64,000 nt of DNA from CAWHNT01 sp963830775 (GCA_963830775.1 CAWHNT010000047.1:248001-312000), one strand, 5' to 3'. Numbered from the stretch's first letter, positions 42,343 to 51,436 are shown. Notes: a model not told the origin generated them from the sequence alone. A program made the numbers and translations.

Positions 42343-43335
42343 ATGAGGGAGTATCAGAGCGAGGACCGCAACCTGGCGCTGGACAGCGTCCGGGTCACCG
42401 AGGCGGCCGCCCTCGCGAGTGCCAGGCTTATGGGCCGCGGCGACGAGAAGGCTGCCGACCAGGCCGCCGTCGACGCCATGCGTCAGGCGCTCAACGTCCT
42501 CGACATCGACGGCACGGTCGTGATCGGCGAGGGCGAGCGCGACGAGGCGCCGATGCTGTTCATCGGCGAGCGGGTGGGGACGGGCAAGGGCCCCAAGGTC
42601 GACATCGCCCTCGATCCCCTGGAGGGCACCACGATCACCGCCAAGGGCGGTCCCAACGCCATCTCCTGCATCGCCATGGCGCCGGCCGGCGGCTTCCTCA
42701 ACGCTCCCGACGTCTACATGGACAAGATCGCGGTCGGCGGCGGCCTGCCGGCCGGCATCATCGCCATCGACGCTCCGCCGGCCGAGAACCTGCGCCGGAT
42801 CGCCGAGGCCAAGGGCATCCCGGTCGAGGAGGTCGCCGTGATGATCCTCGATCGTCCGCGGCACGAGCAGCTGATCCAGGCCGTGCGCGATGCCGGTGCC
42901 CGCATCCGGCTGATCAGCGACGGCGACGTGGCCGGCGTGATCGCCACGGCGCGCGCAGGTGCAGGCATCGACATCTACATGGGCAGCGGCGGTGCGCCCG
43001 AGGGCGTCCTGGCGGCGGCGGCACTGCGCTGCATCGGCGGCCAGTTCCAGGGCCGGCTGATGTTCCGCAACGACGCCGAGCGCTCCCGTGCCCGCAAATG
43101 GGGTGTCACCGACTTCAACCGGATCTACCATCTCGAGGACTTGGCCCAGGGCGACGTGATGTTCACGGCCACGGGCGTCACCGACGGGGCCATGCTCAAG
43201 GGCGTGCGCCGGGTCGGCGACAAGGTGTTCACCGAATCGATCGTGATGCGCTCCAAGACCGGCACGGTGCGGATCATCGAGAGCGAGCACAACCTGCCGC
43301 TGAAGTCGGGCGTGGTGCCGCACTTCCACGCCTGA
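42343..43335 (+). CDS. glpX: Fructose-1,6-bisphosphatase class II
   Basis: 330 residues. It dephosphorylates fructose-1,6-bisphosphate in gluconeogenesis. Metal and substrate motifs include IGEGERDEAPMLFIGE, DIALDPLEGTT and the lid region GGAPEGVLAAAAL. The start ATG follows GGTGGAGGGGA. It is 31 bp after hom and 9 bp before recJ, in the conserved order hom-glpX-recJ. The gene is intact. Confidence 0.95.
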   Translation: MREYQSEDRNLALDSVRVTEAAALASARLMGRGDEKAADQAAVDAMRQALNVLDIDGTVVIGEGERDEAPMLFIGERVGTGKGPKVDIALDPLEGTTITAKGGPNAISCIAMAPAGGFLNAPDVYMDKIAVGGGLPAGIIAIDAPPAENLRRIAEAKGIPVEEVAVMILDRPRHEQLIQAVRDAGARIRLISDGDVAGVIATARAGAGIDIYMGSGGAPEGVLAAAALRCIGGQFQGRLMFRNDAERSRARKWGVTDFNRIYHLEDLAQGDVMFTATGVTDGAMLKGVRRVGDKVFTESIVMRSKTGTVRIIESEHNLPLKSGVVPHFHA

Positions 43336-43344
43336 GCCCCGGGC

Positions 43345-45099
43345 ATGGAAGTCGAGTGCAGCGTGCTCGGGCGAGCCTGGCGGCTGCGGCCCTGCGACGA
43401 AAACGCTGCGCTTGCGATCTGCCAGCGGCTGGGTCTCGCCGACATCACCGGACGGGTGTTGGCGGGCCGCGGCCTGGGGCTGGACGAGGTCGAGCCCTAT
43501 CTGGCACCCCGGCTTCGCGACTGGTTGCCCGATCCGTCGCACCTCGTCGATCTCGACCGTGCCGCGGATCGGCTGGCGGCGGCCATCGGTGCCGGCGAGC
43601 GGGTGGGCCTGATCGGCGACTACGATGTCGACGGTGCCACCGCGACGGCCCTGGTCGGGCGCTATCTCGCGAGCCTGGGTGCTGGCTTCGAGGTCGAGAT
43701 CCCGGACCGCCTGGCCGACGGCTACGGCCCCAACCCGGCGGCCTTCGATCGTCTGGCCGCCGCCGGCTGCCGGCTCGTGCTGACCTTGGACAGCGGCACC
43801 ACCGCCTTCGAGGCGCTGGCCCATGCGCAGGGGCTTGAGCTCGAGGTCGTGGTGGTCGACCACCATGCCGCCGAGGCCGAGCTGCCGGCGGCCTATGCGC
43901 TGGTGAACCCGAACCGGCAGGACCAGGCGAGCGGCCTCAAGCACCTGGCCGCGGTCGGCGTGGCGTTCGTGCTGCTGGTGGCGGTGAGCCGTGCCTTGCG
44001 CGAGAACGGACACTTCGCGGACCGCCCCGAGCCCTCGCTGCTCACCTGGCTCGATCTCGTGGCGCTGGGCACGGTCTGCGATGTCGTCCCACTCACCGGC
44101 CTCAATCGGGCGTTCGTCTATCAGGGTCTGCGTGTCGCCAGGGGCGAGGCCAATCTGGGCCTGCGCGAGCTTGCGCGCGCGGCCCGGCTCGCTGCGATCA
44201 GCGATGCGCGCCAGCTGGGCTTCGTGATCGGCCCCCGCATCAATGCCGGCGGCCGCACCGGCCGTTCCGCTCTGGGCGCCCGCCTGCTCCTGACCGAGAG
44301 CGCGGAGGAGGCAGCCGGGCTCGCCCAGCGGCTGGACGAGCTCAACCGCGAGCGGCAGGGGATCGAGCAGCAGGTGCTGCTGCTGGCGGAGCAGGCCGTG
44401 GCACGGCAGCTCCGTGAGGAGGCACCGGTGCTGGTGGTGGCGGGCGACGGCTGGCACCAGGGCGTGGTGGGCATCGTCGCCGCCCGGCTGGTCGAGCGCT
44501 ACCACCGGCCGGCCTTCGTGATCGGGCTCGATGGCGGGCTGGGCAAGGGCTCGGCGCGCTCGATCCCCGGCTTCGACATCGGGGCTGCGGTGATCGAGGC
44601 CCGACGCCGCGGCCTCTTGCTGAAGGGTGGCGGGCACGTGATGGCGGCCGGGCTCACGGTCGATCCGTGCCGTCTCGAGACCTTCGCCGACTTCGTCCGC
44701 GACCGCTGCGCTGTCGCCCTCGGCCAGGGGCTGCCCCAGCTCGAGCCGCTGGACCTGGACGCGGCGCTGAGCGTCGGCGCCATGGCCGGCCCGCTGGCGT
44801 GGGAGCTGGAGCGGATGGCGCCGTTCGGGCCCGGCAACCGCGAGCCGCGCTTCGCCCTGGCCGAAGCGCGGCTGATCGATACGCGCCCGGTGGGCGACGG
44901 CCATGTGAGCTGCCGGATCGCGGGGGCCGTCGGTGGCCAGACCAAGGCGATCGCCTTCCGTGCCGGCGGCACGCCGCTGGCCCAGGCTCTCCTGGGCAGC
45001 GGCGGCGGCAGCCTCAGCCTTGCCGGCCGGCTGCGGCTCGACCGCTACAACGGCCGCGAGCAGCCCTGCTTCCAGATCGAGGACGCTGCCCTGGCATGA
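43345..45099 (+). CDS. recJ: Single-stranded-DNA exonuclease RecJ
   Basis: 584 residues. A 5'-3' single-strand exonuclease in recombination and repair. DHH-family motifs: GLIGDYDVDGATATAL (about residues 90-105), LTLDSGTT, VVVDHHAAEAELP (DHH), and GPRINAGGRTG. The DHHA1 part has LLKGGGHVMAAGLTVD, then an OB-fold tail ending CFQIEDAAL. Full length. The stop overlaps the next start by four bases (ATGA), so the esterase gene is translationally coupled. Confidence 0.95.
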   Translation: MEVECSVLGRAWRLRPCDENAALAICQRLGLADITGRVLAGRGLGLDEVEPYLAPRLRDWLPDPSHLVDLDRAADRLAAAIGAGERVGLIGDYDVDGATATALVGRYLASLGAGFEVEIPDRLADGYGPNPAAFDRLAAAGCRLVLTLDSGTTAFEALAHAQGLELEVVVVDHHAAEAELPAAYALVNPNRQDQASGLKHLAAVGVAFVLLVAVSRALRENGHFADRPEPSLLTWLDLVALGTVCDVVPLTGLNRAFVYQGLRVARGEANLGLRELARAARLAAISDARQLGFVIGPRINAGGRTGRSALGARLLLTESAEEAAGLAQRLDELNRERQGIEQQVLLLAEQAVARQLREEAPVLVVAGDGWHQGVVGIVAARLVERYHRPAFVIGLDGGLGKGSARSIPGFDIGAAVIEARRRGLLLKGGGHVMAAGLTVDPCRLETFADFVRDRCAVALGQGLPQLEPLDLDAALSVGAMAGPLAWELERMAPFGPGNREPRFALAEARLIDTRPVGDGHVSCRIAGAVGGQTKAIAFRAGGTPLAQALLGSGGGSLSLAGRLRLDRYNGREQPCFQIEDAALA

Positions 45100-45923
45100 G
45101 GCTGGCGGCCGTGCTCCTTGCCTGGGTGCTCATGGCCGGCGGTGCCACCGCCTGTCCCGGCCTCGACCCCTGCACGGTGGAGGGCGGCGCCTACTACGCC
45201 TTGCCGCCGCCCGGCTGGGACGGCAGCTCCCCGCTGCCGGCCACGATCTTCTTCCACGGCTACAAGGCCCCGGCCGCCGGCTTCGCCCGGGACGAGCCGT
45301 TCCGTGCCGCGTTCGCGGCCGAGGGCGTGCTGCTCGTCCTGCCCGTCGGCATCAACGACACCTGGGCCCATCACGGCTCGCCCAGCCAGGCGCGCGACGA
45401 GCTGGCGTTCATGGACGCCGTCCGTGCCGACCTGCTCGACCGCTTCCCGATCGACACCCACCGCCTCCTGGTCACCGGCTTCTCGCAAGGCGGCTCGATG
45501 GTCTGGGAGCTCGCCTGCTATCGCGGCCGCGACTACACCGCCTTCGCCCCGATCGCCGGCGCCTTCTGGGAGCCACTGCCGGCAAGCTGTCCCGGCGGGC
45601 CGATCGATCTCCGCCACGTCCACGGCACCAGCGACAGGACGGTGCCGATGGCCGGCCGGCCCATCGCAGGGCGTTTCCACCAGGGCGATGTCCTCCAGAG
45701 CCTCGCGATCCTGCGCCGGGCCGACGGCTGCGCCGAGGCGCCCGATCGTGTCGGAGACGAGCCCGCAGGCCTGGTCTGCGAGATCTGGGACCGCTGCAGC
45801 AGTGGCCGGGAGCTGCGGCTTTGCCTGCACGGCGGCGAGCACATCATGCCGACGGGCTGGGTTGCCTCGATCCATCGCTGGGCCCGGGGCCTGCAGGGCT
45901 GGGGCCGCGACGCTCCCGGGTGA
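45096..45923 (+). CDS. PHB-depolymerase-family esterase, secreted
   Basis: 275 residues with a signal peptide (LAAVLLAWVLMAGGATA). Alpha/beta-hydrolase elements: TIFFHGYKAPA, the nucleophile in VTGFSQGGSMVW (Ser near residue 132), Asp in HGTSDRTVPM and His in LHGGEHIMP. Two cysteine pairs fit a periplasmic or extracellular location. The closest group is the polyhydroxybutyrate depolymerase/LpqC-type esterases; the true substrate is not proven. It overlaps recJ by 4 bp and is followed by a likely terminator. Confidence 0.78.
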   Translation: MRLAAVLLAWVLMAGGATACPGLDPCTVEGGAYYALPPPGWDGSSPLPATIFFHGYKAPAAGFARDEPFRAAFAAEGVLLVLPVGINDTWAHHGSPSQARDELAFMDAVRADLLDRFPIDTHRLLVTGFSQGGSMVWELACYRGRDYTAFAPIAGAFWEPLPASCPGGPIDLRHVHGTSDRTVPMAGRPIAGRFHQGDVLQSLAILRRADGCAEAPDRVGDEPAGLVCEIWDRCSSGRELRLCLHGGEHIMPTGWVASIHRWARGLQGWGRDAPG

Positions 45924-46002
45924 TCCGCGAGATCGGTCGCCACGTAAGAGACCTTGGGACAGGGAAGAGCTTTCCTGGCCCATGGGTTTCCCCCGCAAGC
46001 TA

Positions 46003-46037
46003 GGCCCGCCCTCCGCAAGGAGGCGGGCCATTTCTTT
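46003..46037 (+). terminator. Terminator after the esterase gene
   Basis: GGCCCGCCCTCC and GGAGGCGGGCC pair with one bulged base around GCAA, followed by ATTTCTTT. It lies 80 bp after the esterase stop and would end the hom-glpX-recJ-esterase transcript. Confidence 0.65.
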
Positions 46038-46074
46038 GCTGCCGACGGCCGCCATGATCCGGCCGTTGTTATGG

Positions 46075-46581
46075 TCAGACCGAGGGTGGGAGCGGCGCGG
46101 AGCGGGGCCTCTGCGCCGGCGCCTGAGGCTGGCCGGAGGCGTGACAGGTCCCATAGCTGAGCCAGCCGACCTGGCGCGCGCTCACCACGGCCGGGACAGT
46201 GGCGATGCAGCGGCCCTCGGGCGGGGAATGGTCGGGCGGGGTATAGAGGGGAGCCGCTTCGTCGCTCAGGCGGGAGCCGGCGAGAACCGGCTGCACCAGG
46301 ACCACCTGGTCGCCCTTGCCCGAGGCGACGCAATCGACCCGGCTGCCGTCCTCGCGCAAGACACGTACACCGGCAAGGCTGCGCGCCATCGACCAGGCCC
46401 GGGTGACGCCGCTGGCGGTACCGTCGGCCTTGACCATGCAGGCATTGATGGCAGGCAGCAGCTCCGCCAGCTCGATGCTCCAGCCCGGCAGGGCCGGGGG
46501 CTCCGATGCCGGCCCGGAGAGACCGGCGCAGCCGGCGAGCAGAAACGGGATCAGGGCCTGGGCCAGAGCACGTCGCGGCAA
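46075..46581 (-). CDS. Hypothetical lipoprotein
   Basis: 168 residues with a lipoprotein signal ALIPFLLAGC. The mature part has ELLPAINACMVKADG and four further cysteine or charged patches but no known domain I can name. The start is a TTG at 46581 (PRRALAQ). A downstream start would remove the signal. It probably follows the SDR gene, since both are on the reverse strand 13 bp apart. Confidence 0.6.
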   Translation of the reverse strand: MPRRALAQALIPFLLAGCAGLSGPASEPPALPGWSIELAELLPAINACMVKADGTASGVTRAWSMARSLAGVRVLREDGSRVDCVASGKGDQVVLVQPVLAGSRLSDEAAPLYTPPDHSPPEGRCIATVPAVVSARQVGWLSYGTCHASGQPQAPAQRPRSAPLPPSV

Positions 46582-46593
46582 GATCCCCTCACC

Positions 46594-47325
46594 TCAGCAG
46601 GTCATGGCGCCATCGATCACATGGATGGTGCCGGTGGTGTAGGCGCTCTCGTCCGAGGCCAGATAGAGGGCAAGATAGGCGATCTCCTCCGGCCGGCCCA
46701 GACGGCCCATCGGCTGCCGGGCGATGAAGGCACGGCGCGCGGTCTCATAGTCACCTTGTGCGCGCATCCGATCGTCGAGGGAAGGCGTCTCGACCGTGCC
46801 CGGGCAGATCGCATTGCAGCGGATGTTGCGGCCCGCGAAGTCGGCGGCCACCGACTTGGTGAGCCCGATCACCGCGGCCTTGCTGGCACCATAGACGAAC
46901 CGGTTGGGCACGCCCTTCACGCTCGACGAGACGGAACTCATGTTGACGATCGAGCCGCCGCCGCGCTCCAGCATGCCCGGCAGGAAGCCCTTGATCAGCC
47001 GGTACATCGGCCGGACGTTGAGCCCGAAGGAGAAGTCCCAGTCCTGCTCCTCGCACTCCAGGATCGTGCCGTTATGCACGAAGCCCGCGCAGTTGAAGAG
47101 CACGTCCACAGGCCCGATCTCGGCCACGAACCGGGTGATGGCTTCGCCGTCCATGACGTCGAGCCGGCGCGTGATGCAGCCCATCAACCCGGCGAGCTTG
47201 GCCTCGTCGACGTCGGTGGCGATGACCTCGGCCCCTTCGGCCGCGAACATCTCCGCACTCGACCGCCCGATCCCCGCCGCCGCCGCCGTGATCACCGCCC
47301 TCTTGCCTGCAAGCCGCCCGGACAT
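46594..47325 (-). CDS. Short-chain dehydrogenase/reductase, BDH2-like
   Basis: About 243 residues. NAD site TAAAAGIGRSSAEMFAAEG, catalytic Ser in VNMSSVSSSVKG, and Tyr-x3-Lys in FVYGASKAAVIG; NAICPGTVETPSLDDRM and the C-terminal GTIHVIDGAMTC are typical. The closest pattern is the type-2 3-hydroxybutyrate/2-keto-3-deoxy-L-fuconate dehydrogenase group (the DVLFNCAGFVHNGTILE block). The substrate is not certain. ATG 47325 is preferred over the GTG two codons earlier. Confidence 0.85.
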   Translation of the reverse strand: MSGRLAGKRAVITAAAAGIGRSSAEMFAAEGAEVIATDVDEAKLAGLMGCITRRLDVMDGEAITRFVAEIGPVDVLFNCAGFVHNGTILECEEQDWDFSFGLNVRPMYRLIKGFLPGMLERGGGSIVNMSSVSSSVKGVPNRFVYGASKAAVIGLTKSVAADFAGRNIRCNAICPGTVETPSLDDRMRAQGDYETARRAFIARQPMGRLGRPEEIAYLALYLASDESAYTTGTIHVIDGAMTC

Positions 47326-47479
47326 CGCCACCCCCCTCAGCCTCGGTCGGCCCGACCGGCCCGACCGCTCTGACTCGCGGGGTAGGAGTGGTGCTTCGGG
47401 CCGTCAAGCGCCCGGACCGGCCACGACGAAGCGCCGCGGCGCCCGGTCGCCGGCAGGGAGAGGTGGCTTCCAGGCTCGT

Positions 47480-47504
47480 GAAGGAAGCCCGCGGCTTCGC
47501 GGGC
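47480..47504 (-). terminator. Likely terminator of the TPR-SPOR gene
   Basis: On the reverse strand GCCCGCGAAGCCGCGGGC forms a 7-bp stem followed by TTCCTT, about 50 bp after the 47557 stop. The stem is good; the T-run is short. Confidence 0.5.
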
Positions 47505-47556
47505 CAGCAGCCGCTTAGGGTGCTCCGGTGAGGCCAGCAGAAAGCGCGGCCGATTC

Positions 47557-48864
47557 TCACAGCTGTACCGGTGCGCAATCCGGGGCGGCCTGGCGGAGCT
47601 GGGCGCAGGTGGTGCGGGCGGCAAGCTCGTCGGCGAGCGGGCCCGCCAGAAGCGGCTCCGGGCCGTTGCCGGCGCCGGCAAGCTTGGAGAGCGTGCCCAG
47701 GGCCTGCGGGTTGCCGCGACGCAGCTGCAGCCAGTGCTCCGTCGCGGCCGCAGGTGTCTCGAAATACCCGAGGCGAATGAACCAGCTCCCCACCTCAAGC
47801 GCGGCAACGGAGAGATTGCCCGCATCCAGCGCCAGTGTGGTGAGCGGGATAGGTCCACGCGGCGGCGGTGCCTCGGGTGCCGGCACCGGCTCGGACAACG
47901 GTGTCGATATGGGCGCCGCCGCTGGCTCAAATGCCGGCGTGGGCGGCGGTGCGGTGACCGGCGCCTGTGTCGCTGAGGTGATTGCCGCCATGGGCTTGAG
48001 CTGCCGCGGCTCTCGCTTCGGAGGCGGTAAGGGGGCCGTCAGGTCCGGCGCGAGCGTCATGGCCGCAATTGCACCGTCGGTCCCGCGCAGGGCCGCGAAG
48101 ATGGCGAGATTGCGGCGGACCTCGTCCTCGTTGAGGTCGACCCGGCTCAGCCGGTCGGCCGCCAGCACATCGCCCTTCAGGCCATAGGCGAGGGCAAGGT
48201 TCTGCCGGGCGCGCTTGTCGGAATCGGCACCTTCGGCCAGGGGCCGCAAGGTGGCGATCGCCGCCTCGGTGTCGCCCGCCAGCGCCTGTGAGAGGCCGAG
48301 ATTGCTCTTCAGCCCACGATCGTCGGGTGCCATGGCCAGCCCCTCGCGATAGGCCCGCGCCGCCGCGTCGTGCTGGCCCGCCAGATCGTAGGCGACCCCA
48401 AGCGCGTTGAGCACCGTTGGGTCCGTCGGTGCCAGATCGTAGGCCTGCTTCAGGTGCTCGATCGCGGTCTCGGGCCGGCCGAGCGCCACCATTGCCCGAC
48501 CGTAGCCGTAATGCGCCCGGGCACCGCCCTGGAAGAAGGCCCGGCCATAGACCTCGCTCGCTTCCTGTGGCCGGTTCTGTCGCAGCAGGGCATCGCCGAG
48601 CCCGAGGGCCGCCTCGGCATTGTCGCCGTCGAGGAGCATGGCCTGCTCGAACAGGCCGGCGGCCGAGTTGACGTCGCCGGCGTCCAGCGCGGTGCGCCCC
48701 ATGCGGGCATATTGCTGCGACTGGCTGTGCATCTGCTCGACCGTGCGCAGGCCGCCATCGCCGGGCAGACGGCTCTGCTCCAGAGGCGGCGCGCAGGCAG
48801 CCACGAGCATCAGGAACAGGGCTGCCATCCCGCGGGCGAGGCTGTGGTGCGGGCGGACCAGCAT
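47557..48864 (-). CDS. TPR lipoprotein with C-terminal SPOR-like domain (TadD-like)
   Basis: 435 residues. Lipoprotein signal LFLMLVAAC, then about six TPR units (AGLFEQAMLLDGDNAEAALG, PTVLNALGVAYDLAG, LKSNLGLSQALAG) like TadD of type IV pilus/Flp systems. A proline/alanine-rich linker (residues ~285-345) follows, then SWFIRLGYFETPAAATEHW to LADELAARTTCAQLRQ, which has the beta-alpha pattern of peptidoglycan-binding SPOR domains. No other tad genes are in the window. It is probably an outer-membrane or periplasmic scaffold. Confidence 0.75.
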   Translation of the reverse strand: MLVRPHHSLARGMAALFLMLVAACAPPLEQSRLPGDGGLRTVEQMHSQSQQYARMGRTALDAGDVNSAAGLFEQAMLLDGDNAEAALGLGDALLRQNRPQEASEVYGRAFFQGGARAHYGYGRAMVALGRPETAIEHLKQAYDLAPTDPTVLNALGVAYDLAGQHDAAARAYREGLAMAPDDRGLKSNLGLSQALAGDTEAAIATLRPLAEGADSDKRARQNLALAYGLKGDVLAADRLSRVDLNEDEVRRNLAIFAALRGTDGAIAAMTLAPDLTAPLPPPKREPRQLKPMAAITSATQAPVTAPPPTPAFEPAAAPISTPLSEPVPAPEAPPPRGPIPLTTLALDAGNLSVAALEVGSWFIRLGYFETPAAATEHWLQLRRGNPQALGTLSKLAGAGNGPEPLLAGPLADELAARTTCAQLRQAAPDCAPVQL

Positions 48865-48939
48865 AAGAGACGGGCTCCAGGCGCAGCTTGCACCCGGGCA
48901 CTATCCAGGAAACCCTTTATGGATCGGTTAACGCCACGC

Positions 48940-50091
48940 TCAGCATTCGCAGATCTTGCCCAGCAGCACCGGGCGTGAAGCCCCGGTGACCGAAGGCAGG
49001 TTGCCCGGGATCCCGTCGATCCGGGCCGAGGCCAGGAGTGCGAAGGCGATCGCCTCCTTGAAGTCGCCGGGCAGGCCGTGCTCGTCGGTCGTGCGTACCG
49101 GCACCGGAGCGAAGGCCACGCCAAGCCGACGCATCAGCTCCGGGTTGCGGGCCCCGCCGCCGCTGGCGACGACCTCCCCCAAGTCCAGCCGCCCCGCAAA
49201 GATCGTGAACGCATCGGCGACCGCACGGGCGGAAAGCTCGGTCGCAGTGGCCAGCAGGTCGGTCCAGTCCTGGTCCGAGGCCGGCGCCGCACGGGCGAGG
49301 AGGCGATCGACATAAGGAGCGCCGAACTGCTCGCGGCCGAAGGAGCGCGGCGGCGGCTGACGGAAGAGCGGGTCGGCCAGCAGCTCGGTCAGGAGCGCGG
49401 CGTCGGCCCGGCCCGCCGCCGCGAGCTGGCCGTCGCGGTCGAAATGCTCCCGACCGCCGGTGAACCGCTCGACCAGGCCGTCCAGGACCATGTTGGCCGG
49501 GCCGCAGTCGAAGCCGATCACGTCCTCCGTGCTCTCGGCCGGCGGCAGCACGGTGAAGTTCGAGATGCCGCCGAGGTTGAGAGCGAGGACGGCCATGCCG
49601 GGCCGGCGCAGCAGCCAGTGGTCGACGATCGGGACCAGCGGCGCGCCGCAGCCGCCGGCAGCGATGTCGTTCTGCCGGAAGTCGGCCACGACCGGGCAGC
49701 CGAGCCGGCAGGCGAGCTCGGCCGCCTCGCCGATCTGCAGGGTGGTCACCCCATGCTCGTGATAGACGGTCTGGCCGTGGCTGCCGACGAGCTCGATCCG
49801 CAGCCCCTCGCGTGCGGCCAGCGCCTCCACCGCCTCGGCATAGGCCTGCCCGAGCGTGCGGCTGAGGCGTGCCAGCTCCGCGGCATCGGCACTGCCAGCC
49901 GTGAGCAGGCGAGCGCGGAGGTCCGCAGCCAGCGGAAACGTCTCGGCTGCGAGCAGGGCCACCAGGCGGGGCTGCCCGGCCGTGATCCGGCACACCGCCA
50001 CGTCGATGCCGTCGAGCGAGGTGCCGGTCATCAGGCCGGCCACGATGCGCGAGGGCTGGGCGCGCACAACGTCGAGGTCGAGGCGGCTCAT
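48940..50091 (-). CDS. anmK: Anhydro-N-acetylmuramic acid kinase
   Basis: 383 residues. It phosphorylates 1,6-anhydro-MurNAc in cell-wall recycling. The phosphate-binding start GLMTGTSLDGIDVAVC, IELVGSHGQTVYHE, LNLGGISNFTVLP, and GGGARNPELMRRL are all characteristic of the family. The ATG overlaps the stop of hda by 4 bp, so it is the last gene of the DUF2066 - pgsA-like - hda - anmK group. Confidence 0.93.
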   Translation of the reverse strand: MSRLDLDVVRAQPSRIVAGLMTGTSLDGIDVAVCRITAGQPRLVALLAAETFPLAADLRARLLTAGSADAAELARLSRTLGQAYAEAVEALAAREGLRIELVGSHGQTVYHEHGVTTLQIGEAAELACRLGCPVVADFRQNDIAAGGCGAPLVPIVDHWLLRRPGMAVLALNLGGISNFTVLPPAESTEDVIGFDCGPANMVLDGLVERFTGGREHFDRDGQLAAAGRADAALLTELLADPLFRQPPPRSFGREQFGAPYVDRLLARAAPASDQDWTDLLATATELSARAVADAFTIFAGRLDLGEVVASGGGARNPELMRRLGVAFAPVPVRTTDEHGLPGDFKEAIAFALLASARIDGIPGNLPSVTGASRPVLLGKICEC

Positions 50092-50795
50092 GGCGGCAGG
50101 TCGGCCTCGATCAGGACCTTGCGGGCCAGCGGCAGGGTGACCGGCCGCTGCGTGCGCAAGGCGGCACGGTCGAGCAGGTCCACCGCCGCCCGCATGCTGG
50201 CGAACGAGCGCTCGAGGCGGGGTACGAGATACTCGATCACGGCGGGCTCGACCCGGAGCTGGCGGTCGGCGAACTGCTTGACCAGCAGGGCACGAAGGAG
50301 CGCGTCGTCCGGCGGCTCGATCCGCACGAGCGATGCTGCCAGCAGGCGCGAGCGCAGGTCGGGCAGGCGCAGATGCCAGGCGGCGGGTGGCTCCAGCGCC
50401 GTCAGCAGCAGGGTCCCGCCGCGGCCCAGCACGGCGTTGTGGAGGTGGAAGAGGAGCGTCTCGTCCGCGACCCGGTCGGCATCGTCGAGCAGGCAGGCAG
50501 GAGCTTCCGCCGCACGCCGGACCGCTTCCGCCGCATCCTCGATCTCCAGGCCGTCGAGCACGGCGGCCTTCGTCCGCGCGGCCCAGATACGTGCCAGATG
50601 GGTTTTGCCGGAAGCGTGGGGCCCCGTCAGGGCCATGACCGGCGACGGCCAGTCGGGCCAGCGCAGCACGGCATCGAGGGCCGCGGCATTGCAGGGAGAG
50701 CGCAGGAAGTCGGCGAGACCCCGGCCCGTGACATACGGCAGCTCGAGCGCCAGCTGGTGCGGTGCCGCGGGCGATGGCTGCACGCGGTCGGCCAC
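50088..50795 (-). CDS. hda: DnaA-related regulator Hda
   Basis: About 235 residues. Hda promotes hydrolysis of DnaA-bound ATP to limit replication initiation. It has an N-terminal clamp-facing QLALELPY, Walker A as GPHASGKTHLARIW, Walker B CLLDDADRV, and the sensor region RSRLLAASLVRIEPPDD, without the DnaA DNA-binding domain IV. That is the HdaA layout, present in alphaproteobacteria beside a CDP-alcohol phosphatidyltransferase and DUF2066. The GTG at 50795 (ADRVQPSPAAPHQ) is chosen. It starts 6 bp after the pgsA-like stop. Confidence 0.88.
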   Translation of the reverse strand: MADRVQPSPAAPHQLALELPYVTGRGLADFLRSPCNAAALDAVLRWPDWPSPVMALTGPHASGKTHLARIWAARTKAAVLDGLEIEDAAEAVRRAAEAPACLLDDADRVADETLLFHLHNAVLGRGGTLLLTALEPPAAWHLRLPDLRSRLLAASLVRIEPPDDALLRALLVKQFADRQLRVEPAVIEYLVPRLERSFASMRAAVDLLDRAALRTQRPVTLPLARKVLIEADLPP

Positions 50796-50800
50796 CTGCG

Positions 50801-51436
50801 TCAGGAGGTCCCGCCGGCAGCCGGCCGCGCGGTCAGGCGGACCGCCAGGACCAGGTAGATCGCACCCGAGAGGACGGTGACGAAAGCGGTGAGCCCGATC
50901 AGCGGCGGCACGAAGGTGGCGGTTGCCGGGACCAGCTCCAGGCTGGCCAGCGCCGTCCCGCCCAGCACGAGCTGGAGGAAGGTGCAGAGCTTGCCGACCA
51001 GGTTGGGTGCGATCCGGTAGCCCGGCACCAGCGAGCGGAGCAGGATCACGCCCACCACGATCAGCACGTCGCGCACGAGGGTGAGGAAGAAGAGCCAGGC
51101 CGGCAGCACGGCCAGATGGGCCAGGGCGGCCAGGAGCCCCACCATGAGCAGCTTGTCGGCGATCGGGTCGAGGATCACGCCGACCCTGGTCACACCGGTG
51201 AAGCGCTTGGCCAGGAAGCCGTCCAGCCCGTCGCTGACCGCGGCAGCCAGGAAGAGATAGAAGGCGCTGGCATAGGCACCCTCTTCCAGGAGCAGCAGGA
51301 GGAGCGGGATGGAGGCGAGCCGGCCGATCGTGATCAGGTTGGCGGTGTTGTGCCAGGTGGCGCTCAGGGCGTAGCAGGCAATACGGGTGACGGCGGCTGG
51401 TAGCCCCCGAGGCCGCCCGCTTGTCGCAAGTGCCAT
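50801..51436 (-). CDS. CDP-alcohol phosphatidyltransferase (PgsA-like)
   Basis: 211 residues, integral membrane. The catalytic signature D-x2-D-G-x2-A-x-R-like with two later aspartates is read in SDGLDGFLAKRF and VGVILDPIADKLL. About five membrane helices follow. Such enzymes join CDP-diacylglycerol to glycerol-phosphate or similar alcohols. ATG 51436 would overlap the upstream DUF2066 gene by 73 bp; a start closer to ATWHNTANLITIGR is likely but would need a rare CTG at the DUF2066 stop. The family is secure; substrate and start are less so. Confidence 0.82.
   Translation of the reverse strand: MALATSGRPRGLPAAVTRIACYALSATWHNTANLITIGRLASIPLLLLLLEEGAYASAFYLFLAAAVSDGLDGFLAKRFTGVTRVGVILDPIADKLLMVGLLAALAHLAVLPAWLFFLTLVRDVLIVVGVILLRSLVPGYRIAPNLVGKLCTFLQLVLGGTALASLELVPATATFVPPLIGLTAFVTVLSGAIYLVLAVRLTARPAAGGTS

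Noticed and set aside
42322..44904. An 860-residue reverse-strand open frame over glpX and recJ
   Set aside because: Antisense shadow of two well-recognised genes; its composition is low complexity and no motif is visible.
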